Assembly: GCA_016177385.1 (NCBI GenBank)
Contig: JACOVJ010000062.1
Coordinates: forward strand, 1-6,194
DNA: 6,194 bases
Source of the DNA: Candidatus Niyogiibacteriota bacterium
GTDB taxonomy: Bacteria; Patescibacteriota; Minisyncoccia; HO2-45-28
Direction: 5' to 3'
Below are positions 1-4,250 of the stretch, one piece after another (the stretch's first letter is position 1; each line of letters begins with the position of its first letter). The notes under the pieces are model-generated. The model was given only the letters and a program-made list of their open reading frames with translations, did no database searches and had not been told where the DNA came from. The position numbers and the translations under genes are program-made.

Positions 1-40
1 AATTCCGTATCATTGAGGAAAAATTACAGAATAGAAAATC

Positions 41-1279
41 ATGAAACGATTTCGCGACGATTTCCCGATCTTAAAAATGCGCCAGAACGGCCCCTCGACC
101 GGGCTCGGGACAAGCACGCCGTTCATTTATTTTGACAATGCAGCGACCACGCAAAAACCCCGCCAGATCGTCGAGAAACTCAAGGAGCACTATGCGACAT
201 CGCATGCCAACGTGCATCGGGGCGTGTATCGCGTGGCGGAGGAGGCGACGCGGCGGTTCGAGGAAGCGCGGGAAAAAGTCGCGCGATTCATCGGTGCGCG
301 CTCGAACCGCGAAATTATTTTCACGCGCAATGCCACCGAGGCCATCAATCTGGTGGCGAGCGTCATGGCGCCCCGCATCAAAAAAGGCGACCGGATTTTG
401 ACGCTCCTATCCGAGCATCATTCGAACTTCGTTCCGTGGATGCGGCTCGCGCAAAAACAAAGCGCGCATTTCGACGTGGCTGGGCTCACGCTCGACCGGC
501 GGTTCGATTTCGCGGATTTTGAAAAAAAATTGACGTCGCGGACAAAGATCGTGGCGGTCGCGCATATTTCGAATGTGTCGGGACATATCTATCCCGTGGA
601 GAAAATCGTCAAAGCGGCGCATAAAGCCGGCGCATGGGTATTGGTGGACGGCGCGCAGAGCGCAGGGCACATGAACGTGAATGTTGCCAAAATGGGTTGC
701 GATTTTTTTGCGCTGTCGGGGCATAAGATGCTTGCGCCCTCGGGCATCGGCGCGCTCTACGGCCGCGAGGAAATTTTGAACGAACTCGAGCCCTTTTTAT
801 CCGGCGGCGAAATGATACGGGAAGTGACCACGGAATCGGCGAGCTGGAACGAGCTCCCGTGGAAGTTCGAGGCGGGGACGCCGAATATCGAGGGCGCGAT
901 TTTATTGGGTGAAGCCATCGATTATTTGCAAAAACTCGAAATGAAGAACGTCGCGGCGCATGAGGACGAGTTATTGCGCTATGCGCTCGAGAAAATGAAA
1001 AAGCTCGATTGCGTGGATTTGCTCGGCATGGAGAGTGCGAAGGACCGCGTCGGCGTCATTTCATTCGCGCTTCGGGACGTCCATCCGCATGATGTGGCGA
1101 GCATTCTCGATGAAAAATACGGCATTGCGGTCCGCGCAGGCACGCATTGCGCCCAGCCCTTTATGCGGCATCTAGGCGTCCCCGCCACAACGCGCGCGAG
1201 TTTTTATTTTTATAATACGAAACCGGAGATCGATGTTTTCATCCGCGCGCTCGGGGAGATCCATCGGGAATTTACATAA
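41..1279 (+). CDS. sufS: SufS-type (group II) cysteine desulfurase
   Basis: PLP-dependent enzyme that takes sulfur from L-cysteine, leaving alanine and an enzyme-bound persulfide that feeds cytosolic Fe-S cluster assembly. The 412 residues cover the whole aminotransferase class V fold; E. coli SufS has 406. Visible landmarks are the YFDNAATTQKP substrate loop (30-40), the HHSN histidines (126-127), the PLP-binding aspartate in VDGAQS (D203), the Schiff-base lysine in SGHKM (K229) and the catalytic cysteine in RAGTHCAQP (C370). The RAGTHC context and the RASFYFYNT tail are typical of SufS and unlike the SSGSAC loop of IscS/NifS. The start fits the usual MxxFRxDFPIL opening. No SD lies at a normal distance; GAGGAA at 15-20 is about 20 nt away. 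Residues 18-26 form a Ser/Thr/Gly-rich extension that the family normally lacks. Other suf genes may lie upstream but cannot be seen. Confidence 0.96.
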   Translation: MKRFRDDFPILKMRQNGPSTGLGTSTPFIYFDNAATTQKPRQIVEKLKEHYATSHANVHRGVYRVAEEATRRFEEAREKVARFIGARSNREIIFTRNATEAINLVASVMAPRIKKGDRILTLLSEHHSNFVPWMRLAQKQSAHFDVAGLTLDRRFDFADFEKKLTSRTKIVAVAHISNVSGHIYPVEKIVKAAHKAGAWVLVDGAQSAGHMNVNVAKMGCDFFALSGHKMLAPSGIGALYGREEILNELEPFLSGGEMIREVTTESASWNELPWKFEAGTPNIEGAILLGEAIDYLQKLEMKNVAAHEDELLRYALEKMKKLDCVDLLGMESAKDRVGVISFALRDVHPHDVASILDEKYGIAVRAGTHCAQPFMRHLGVPATTRASFYFYNTKPEIDVFIRALGEIHREFT

Positions 1280-1300
1280 AAAACCCTCCGGGGGGAGGGT
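1278..1300 (-). terminator. Intrinsic terminator of the 74-aa gene
   Basis: A 7-bp perfect stem ACCCTCC/GGAGGGT (1283-1289 with 1294-1300) and a 4-nt loop is followed, on the - strand, by a run of six T (1278-1283 as A on the + strand). It begins 8 bp after the stop codon of the 74-aa gene. On the + strand no T run follows, so it should not end sufS transcription efficiently. Confidence 0.85.
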
Positions 1301-1308
1301 CTACAGGG

Positions 1309-1533
1309 TCATTCGTTATCTTCGGGATTTTCTTTGAGGAGGTTGGAGATATATTCAAGGCAACTATAAAATCCTCCGCCGCCAATGAACCAAAGGACGA
1401 TTCCCAAAAAGATGGCGTCGCCTCGTCTTTCCGGACCGATCCAGCTTGCAAGCTGAAGGAACATATAGACGATCGGAGTTGCGAGGAGCGCGATCGCGCA
1501 GAGCATGACCATTGCCACGACGAGGTTTTTCAT
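1309..1533 (-). CDS. Small two-helix membrane protein, unrecognised (74 aa)
   Basis: I do not recognise a family. The protein has two strongly hydrophobic stretches, about residues 4-28 and 40-62, with the charged link GPERRGD (33-39) between them and an acidic tail ending in NPEDNE. This suggests a hairpin inner-membrane protein with a short cytoplasmic tail. A glycine run (51-54) lies in the second helix. Gene status is well supported: an AAAGGAGA SD (1538-1545) lies 4-5 nt before the ATG, a consensus promoter lies at 1578-1605, and an intrinsic terminator follows the TGA stop. It lies opposite to sufS and sufU, downstream of the 58-aa gene, and is probably also reached by transcription from that gene. 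No function can be assigned. Confidence 0.8.
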   Translation of the reverse strand: MKNLVVAMVMLCAIALLATPIVYMFLQLASWIGPERRGDAIFLGIVLWFIGGGGFYSCLEYISNLLKENPEDNE

Positions 1534-1577
1534 TCGGTCTCCTTTCTGGGTTCTTTGGTCTCGAGGACTCTAGCGGT

Positions 1578-1605
1578 ATTATAAACATTCTTTGAATCTT
1601 GTCAA
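1578..1605 (-). promoter_or_regulatory. Consensus sigma-70 promoter of the 74-aa gene
   Basis: On the - strand TTGACA (1600-1605) and TATAAT (1578-1583) are separated by 16 bp; both hexamers match the consensus exactly. The predicted start near 1571 gives a leader of about 37 nt containing the SD site. The sequence ATACTTGACAA around the -35 box also occurs at the promoter of the 58-aa gene. Confidence 0.85.
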
Positions 1606-1634
1606 GTATCATGAGGGTCGGGATGGTTCCGAAA

Positions 1635-1811
1635 TTAAGGGTGTTTTTTCAGTTTCATCACGATAAAGTAGAACATGAGAAATGTGGTCCATCCCTCGAC
1701 ATATCCGATGAGGATAGCGCCCAGATCGCCCTCTCCGATGATTCCGCCGACGATCCCGCCTAAAATTGCGGAAAGAAGAACAAGCAGCGATTTTTTCAGC
1801 TCGGTATCCAC
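1635..1811 (-). CDS. Small two-helix membrane protein with GTG start, unrecognised (58 aa)
   Basis: The reading frame opens at GTG (1809-1811) and ends at TAA (1635-1637). The protein begins MDTELKKSLLVLL and ends VMKLKKHP. Two hydrophobic segments are visible: a glycine-rich one at about 8-26 (LLSAILGGIVGGIIG) and a second at about 32-53 (including TTFLMFYFIVM). They are joined by the acidic turn EGDLG, with lysines at both ends, which fits a hairpin with both ends in the cytoplasm. The small-residue GGIVGG pattern could pack helices together. Support comes from AAGGAG 4 nt before the GTG and a good promoter upstream. No terminator follows it, so it probably reads on into the 74-aa gene across a gap of about 100 bp. 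I do not recognise a family. Confidence 0.75.
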   Translation of the reverse strand: MDTELKKSLLVLLSAILGGIVGGIIGEGDLGAILIGYVEGWTTFLMFYFIVMKLKKHP

Positions 1812-1815
1812 GCAT

Positions 1816-1821
1816 CTCCTT
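1816..1821 (-). promoter_or_regulatory. Ribosome binding site deciding the GTG start
   Basis: AAGGAG on the - strand lies 4 nt before GTG 1811-1809. The overlapping ATG at 1815-1813 is in another frame and lies too close to the SD, so GTG is the preferred start. Confidence 0.7.
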
Positions 1822-1833
1822 TTTAGTGAACGT

Positions 1834-1862
1834 TTGACGGCAGATTAGCACGCATTTAACAT
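1834..1862 (+). promoter_or_regulatory. Candidate sufU promoter, near-leaderless transcript
   Basis: TTGACG (1834-1839), 17 bp, TAACAT (1857-1862): five and four of six consensus bases. The expected start near 1869 lies only about 3 nt before the sufU ATG, so the message would have essentially no leader, in line with the absence of an SD. The site overlaps the opposite promoter of the 58-aa gene. Confidence 0.5.
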
Positions 1863-1869
1863 TTGTCAA
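1842..1869 (-). promoter_or_regulatory. Promoter of the 58-aa gene (extended -10)
   Basis: On the - strand TTGACA (1864-1869), 16 bp, then TAATCT (1842-1847), preceded by TGC, which makes an extended -10. The predicted start near 1835 gives a leader of about 24 nt. The -35 box ends 2 bp before the sufU ATG, and the site interleaves with the + strand promoter at 1834-1862. Confidence 0.7.
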
Positions 1870-1871
1870 GT

Positions 1872-2237
1872 ATGGATATTTATCAGGAGCATATTCTGGA
1901 GCACGCAAAACACCCGCGAAATGCGGGGGCGCTGGAAAAACCGACGCATCGCGCTAAGGCGCAAAATCCGCTCTGCGGCGATGAAGCTGAGATTTTTTTG
2001 GATGTGAAAAATGGCGCGCTCGCCGATATCAAATACGAAGTTCAGGGATGCATATTGTCGAAAGCCGCGCTTTCGATGGTTTCGGAATATGCGAAAGGCA
2101 AAAAGCTCGCCGCCATCGTGAAGCTCGGCGCAAAGGACGTTTTTAAGTTATTGGGTTTTACACCGACGCCGTCGCGCACCAAATGCGCGCTGTTCGGGTT
2201 TGAGGCGGTTCAAGCGGCGCTACCAGCGCGCTCTTGA
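1872..2237 (+). CDS. sufU: SufU/IscU-type Fe-S scaffold or sulfur-acceptor protein
   Basis: Small protein that accepts persulfide sulfur from a cysteine desulfurase and builds or relays an Fe-S cluster. The opening MDIYQEHILEHAKHPRN matches the family's first helix. The three conserved cysteines and the aspartate are all present: C35 and D37 in NPLCGD, C60 in VQGCILSK, and C105 in RTKCAL. The residue before the last cysteine is lysine, as in SufU (RxKC), not the histidine of IscU (HC). However, the C60-C105 spacing of 45 is close to IscU (43), and the roughly 18-20-residue insert of B. subtilis SufU is absent; the length of 121 aa is also short. ATG 1872 is preferred to TTG 1863 because it gives the standard N-terminus. 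No SD is visible. It is separated from sufS by the reverse-strand block 1278-1869. Confidence 0.92.
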   Translation: MDIYQEHILEHAKHPRNAGALEKPTHRAKAQNPLCGDEAEIFLDVKNGALADIKYEVQGCILSKAALSMVSEYAKGKKLAAIVKLGAKDVFKLLGFTPTPSRTKCALFGFEAVQAALPARS

Positions 2238-2262
2238 CACCTTTCCTCTTTTTTGGTATCCT
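2234..2262 (+). promoter_or_regulatory. Promoter of the 66-aa membrane-protein gene
   Basis: TTGACA (2234-2239) overlaps the sufU stop codon (TGA 2235-2237). After 17 bp comes TATCCT (2257-2262), four of six consensus bases. The predicted start near 2269 gives a leader of about 46 nt. A second TTGACA at 2284-2289 has no suitable -10 and was not used. Confidence 0.7.
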
Positions 2263-2315
2263 TTTTGCAGGACTGTTCTTAATTGACAACCATCCCGAAC
2301 GAGAAGGAGAATTGC

Positions 2316-2516
2316 ATGTCTGAATTTCGAAATCGCATGCCGCCGTGGTATGCCTTTCTTATCTATCTGATTTTGGCCGGCATGAACGCCTCTTGGTTGG
2401 CAAATGGGTGGATGCCCGTCAGGTCTCTTGGTTTTCTGGCCCTTTTCGTTTTTGTATTTGCCGCGCTCGTCATCGGGCATGTTGTTCTTTCCGTCGCCAC
2501 TCACCGCACGTCATAA
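2316..2516 (+). CDS. Small two-helix membrane protein, unrecognised (66 aa)
   Basis: I do not recognise a family. Residues 11-29 (WYAFLIYLILAG...) and 36-60 (LGFLALFVFVFAALVIG...) are hydrophobic and joined by a short link containing NGWMPVRS, which predicts a helical hairpin. The ends are polar: an N-terminus with two arginines (MSEFRNRMPP) and the tail THRTS. The ATG at 2316 is chosen because AAGGAGA (2304-2310) sits 5-6 nt before it; an upstream TTG at 2283 has no such site. The gene is a self-contained unit with its own promoter and a strong terminator. It lies between sufU and the ferredoxin gene on the same strand. Function unknown. Confidence 0.78.
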   Translation: MSEFRNRMPPWYAFLIYLILAGMNASWLANGWMPVRSLGFLALFVFVFAALVIGHVVLSVATHRTS

Positions 2517-2529
2517 GTAGTTTTTCGCG

Positions 2530-2554
2530 GCGGCTCATCCTGAGCCGCTTTTTT
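2530..2554 (+). terminator. Strong intrinsic terminator after the 66-aa gene
   Basis: An 8-bp perfect stem GCGGCTCA/TGAGCCGC (2530-2537 with 2541-2548), a 3-nt loop and six T (2549-2554). It begins 13 bp after the stop codon and lies back to back with the opposing terminator at 2572-2605. Confidence 0.93.
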
Positions 2555-2571
2555 GTTTGGTTAGATAAGAT

Positions 2572-2605
2572 AAAAAGCCGCCCACGCGAGTGTTCGGGTG
2601 GGCGG
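2572..2605 (-). terminator. Intrinsic terminator of the 78-aa gene
   Basis: An 8-bp stem CCGCCCAC/GTGGGCGG (2578-2585 with 2598-2605) extends past a G-G mismatch by three more pairs (2587-2589 with 2594-2596) to a GTGT loop. On the - strand it is followed closely by five T. It lies 7 bp after the stop codon of the 78-aa gene. Confidence 0.9.
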
Positions 2606-2612
2606 GTAAGGG

Positions 2613-2849
2613 TCAATTGCGCTCTGCATCGTGCGGCTCTCCTTTGAAGTCGAAGTTGTTTTCCGGATCGAGTTCTTTGCCGGAGGATGCATCGAAAACG
2701 CGGATGGAGTGAACGGGAACGATATCGTGCGCTCTGTGCCGCTCTGCGTGGTCTTTCAATATCGCATAGAGGGCACGAACCGCCGTTTCATCGGCTATCG
2801 CCACGGTGTACGTGCGGCCGCCGCCATTTTCCCATGACATGCTGTACAT
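2613..2849 (-). CDS. Small soluble protein, unrecognised (78 aa)
   Basis: I do not recognise a family. The protein is hydrophilic with no membrane segment. It opens MYSMSWENGGGRTYTVAIADE, which suggests a beta strand followed by a helix (residues about 20-38, ETAVRALYAILKDHAERHR). Two further strand-like stretches follow (IVPVHSIRVFD), and it ends in an acidic, asparagine-rich tail. A compact alpha/beta fold of the strand-helix-strand kind is plausible but unproven. Support as a gene is strong: AAAGGAG (2858-2864) lies 8 nt before the ATG, a good promoter is at 2945-2973, and a terminator follows directly. A second, perfect AAGGAGG lies further up the leader (2886-2892) with no ATG, GTG or TTG just after it. 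The gene is divergent from the ferredoxin gene. Confidence 0.75.
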   Translation of the reverse strand: MYSMSWENGGGRTYTVAIADETAVRALYAILKDHAERHRAHDIVPVHSIRVFDASSGKELDPENNFDFKGEPHDAERN

Positions 2850-2944
2850 GATGGCTTCTCCTTTAGTCAGGATGGGAATTGTTTCCTCCTTGGTTCTGAA
2901 TTACTCTGGGAAGAGGCCGTGATTCCAACGTCCAATTCAATACC

Positions 2945-2973
2945 AGTTTAGCACTTATTTTAAGGAATGTCAA
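2945..2973 (-). promoter_or_regulatory. Promoter of the 78-aa gene (extended -10)
   Basis: On the - strand TTGACA (2968-2973), 17 bp, TAAACT (2945-2950) preceded by TGC. The design (TTGACA plus TGC-TAAnCT) matches the 58-aa gene promoter. The leader is about 89 nt. The -35 box lies inside the first codons of the divergent ferredoxin gene. Confidence 0.75.
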
Positions 2974-3197
2974 GCGGTGAAAAAATAACGAAAATCGAGA
3001 TCGACCGTGAGCTCTGCATCGGCGCGGCGACGTGCGTGGCGCTTGCGCCCGGCGTTTTTGCGCTCGACAAGGAAAACAAAGCCTATGTCGTGGATGAGAA
3101 CGGCGCCGATCAGGAGATGATACGATTGGCCGCCGAATCGTGCCCGACCAAGGCCATTTCATTATTTGATAAGGAGGGAAAACAAATTTATCCATAA
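2967..3197 (+). CDS. Small three-cysteine ferredoxin, probably [3Fe-4S]
   Basis: Single-cluster soluble ferredoxin of 76 aa, a one-electron carrier. Cluster ligands are C17 and C23 in LCIGAATCVALAP and C59 in ESCPTKAI. The position that is Cys or Asp in [4Fe-4S] members (C-x2-C/D-x2-C) is alanine (A20), and A27 replaces the further cysteine before proline. This leaves three ligands, the pattern of [3Fe-4S] ferredoxins that serve cytochromes P450. A typical VFxLD core and a C-terminal QIYP follow. ATG 2967 is the only start: an in-frame TAA lies at 2961, and AAGGA abuts the ATG too closely to be a normal SD. The stop lies 5 bp before the superoxide dismutase gene, so the two are probably cotranscribed. 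The redox partner is unknown. Confidence 0.9.
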   Translation: MSSGEKITKIEIDRELCIGAATCVALAPGVFALDKENKAYVVDENGADQEMIRLAAESCPTKAISLFDKEGKQIYP

Positions 3198-3202
3198 CTT
3201 TT

Positions 3203-3814
3203 ATGAAACACGAACTTCCAAAACTTCCATATGCCTATGACGCGCTCGAACCGTTCATCGATGCGCGGACCATGGAGATCCACCATGGAAAGCATCATGC
3301 GGGGTATGTGGACAAATTGAATGCGGCGCTCGAAGGCCGCCCGGAATCGCAAAAATCCATCGAAGAGTTGATCCGCGAGTTGAATATGCTGCCGGATGAT
3401 ATTCGCACTCCCGTGCGCAATTTCGGCGGCGGACATTTGAACCACTCGATTTTTTGGACCTCGATGAAACCGCCGGCGGATGGTGGGGGTGGGGAGCCGA
3501 TGGGAATGATTCGGGAGGCCGTTGAGCGCGACTTCGGGGGATTTTCAAAATTCAAAGAGACATTCGACAAGGCGGCCGTGAGTTTGTTCGGTAGCGGGTA
3601 CGCGTGGCTCGTGGCGGATGGCGCGGGAAAACTGTCGGTGATGCCTACGCAAAATCAGGATTGTCCGCTTACGCAGGGACTCATACCGCTTTTTGTCATC
3701 GACGTATGGGAGCACGCGTATTATCTGAAATACCAGAACCGCCGCAATGAATATGTCGCGGCGTGGTGGAATCTCGCGAACTGGGATGAAGTCGCGCGCC
3801 GGTTCAAACCGTAA
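3203..3814 (+). CDS. sodA: Superoxide dismutase, Fe/Mn family, Mn-type residues
   Basis: Converts superoxide to hydrogen peroxide and oxygen in the cytoplasm. The full-length protein (203 aa) has both domains: the N-terminal hairpin ELPKLPYAYDALEPFI with MEIHHGKHH, and the C-terminal alpha/beta domain with FGSGYAWL and DVWEHAYYLKYQNRR. Metal ligands are H27, H81 (in GGHLNHSIFW), D167 and H171. Glycine at 77 and glutamine at 152 (QNQDCPL) are the arrangement of Mn enzymes; Fe enzymes usually place the glutamine near the second ligand. Metal use is an inference, and cambialistic use is possible. No signal peptide is visible. No SD precedes the ATG; the AAGGAGG at 3171-3177 is 25 nt away and codes for the ferredoxin. 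Translation may depend on coupling with the ferredoxin gene 5 bp upstream. Confidence 0.96.
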   Translation: MKHELPKLPYAYDALEPFIDARTMEIHHGKHHAGYVDKLNAALEGRPESQKSIEELIRELNMLPDDIRTPVRNFGGGHLNHSIFWTSMKPPADGGGGEPMGMIREAVERDFGGFSKFKETFDKAAVSLFGSGYAWLVADGAGKLSVMPTQNQDCPLTQGLIPLFVIDVWEHAYYLKYQNRRNEYVAAWWNLANWDEVARRFKP

Positions 3815-3822
3815 ATGATTTT

Positions 3823-3998
3823 TGGCGCGCTTATGCATATGTCTTTTCTCGGCACGCAAAATCCCGCCTGCGACGGGATTTTGCTCGGTCCTCGGCTCGC
3901 TCGTTTCGCTTAAGCGCTTCGCGCGATTATAAGCGAAACGCCCTGCCCGCTCGCCTCCGGATGGCCTTGAAAAGAATATGCATTCGCGCTTCAGCGCC
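3823..3998. repeat. Palindromic intergenic element, MITE-like
   Basis: The 211-bp gap between sodA and nfu holds no credible gene and is mostly one structured element. Its outer arms (about 3823-3853 and 3963-3998) are imperfect inverted repeats sharing, in order, TGGCGC, ATGCATAT, TCTTTTC and GGC. Inside are two perfect hairpins: an 11-bp stem GCAAAATCCCG/CGGGATTTTGC (3856-3866 with 3874-3884) and an 11-bp stem CGTTTCGCTTA/TAAGCGAAACG (3902-3912 with 3930-3940) whose loop contains a smaller GCGC-TTC-GCGC hairpin. The form suggests a dispersed palindromic repeat or a non-autonomous transposon remnant. I see no clear target duplication. An ncRNA is an alternative. Confidence 0.6.
3856..3884 (+). 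terminator. Probable terminator hairpin of the ferredoxin-sodA unit
   Basis: Perfect 11-bp stem with a 7-nt loop, 41 bp after the sodA stop. The A and T tracts are part of the stem (AAAATCCCG...CGGGATTTT), so it could stop transcription in either direction, though the T run is only four long. It lies within the palindromic element. Confidence 0.5.
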
Positions 3999-4025
3999 AG
4001 TGAATAGGAATAATAATTCAACATC

Positions 4026-4250
4026 ATGTTCGATCAAATCAAAGAAATTCTCGAGCGCGATATCCGGCCCCTGCTTGCGATGCATGCGGGCGATGCGGAG
4101 TTGGTTAGTGTGGATGACGGCGTCGTGAAATTGCGCTTGAAGGGAACGTGCCACGGGTGTATGCTCTCCGAGGTCACGCTGAAAGCCGGTGTCGAACAAT
4201 TACTGAAATCCAAGCTCTCGGGCATCAAAAGCGTGGAAGCAGTGGAATGA
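4026..4250 (+). CDS. nfu: Nfu / NifU C-terminal-domain Fe-S carrier
   Basis: A stand-alone NifU C-terminal domain of 74 aa that binds an Fe-S cluster between the CxxC cysteines of two subunits and passes it to client proteins. The diagnostic motif is GTCHGCMLSEVTLKAGVEQLL, with C42 and C45, following the helix-strand opening (FDQIKEILERDIRPLLAMHAGDAELVSVDDGVVKLRLKG). The minimal length covers just this domain, without the N-terminal scaffold or A-type domain seen in larger NifU or NfuA proteins. No good SD is present. A TAATAA hexamer (4011-4016) 9 nt before the ATG could be a -10 box. The stop overlaps the start of nifS (ATGA, 4247-4250), which indicates translational coupling and joint function. 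Confidence 0.93.
   Translation: MFDQIKEILERDIRPLLAMHAGDAELVSVDDGVVKLRLKGTCHGCMLSEVTLKAGVEQLLKSKLSGIKSVEAVE

Noticed and set aside
1205..1217. TATAAT on the + strand near the end of sufS
   Set aside because: It encodes the conserved FYFYNT motif and has no -35 partner.
1863..1871. TTG start for sufU, three codons upstream
   Set aside because: The ATG at 1872 begins exactly at the family's usual MDxYQ opening, and TTG has no SD; the extra bases are the -35 box of the opposite promoter.
1609..1908. 99-aa reverse frame overlapping the 58-aa gene
   Set aside because: It is arginine-rich and out of frame with the SD-supported GTG gene, whose product has clean membrane helices.
3171..3177. Perfect AAGGAGG upstream of sodA
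   Set aside because: It is 25 nt before the ATG, too far to act normally, and codes for Lys-Glu-Gly of the ferredoxin tail.
3480..3510. G-rich stretch in sodA as a G-quadruplex
   Set aside because: Only three runs of three or more G occur close together, and the glycines match the normal GGGEP segment of the enzyme.
3926..3931. TATAAT on the - strand inside the palindromic element
   Set aside because: The bases 17 bp upstream are GC-rich with nothing like a -35 box, and the hexamer is part of a hairpin stem and loop.
3545..4027. 160-aa reverse-strand open frame across sodA and the gap before nfu
   Set aside because: About half lies antisense to a certain sodA gene and the rest is the palindromic element; there is no SD and no recognisable domain.
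4148..4246. Upstream extension of nifS to an earlier ATG
   Set aside because: It runs through nfu in another frame and adds residues foreign to the family; the ATG at 4247 gives the canonical N-terminus.
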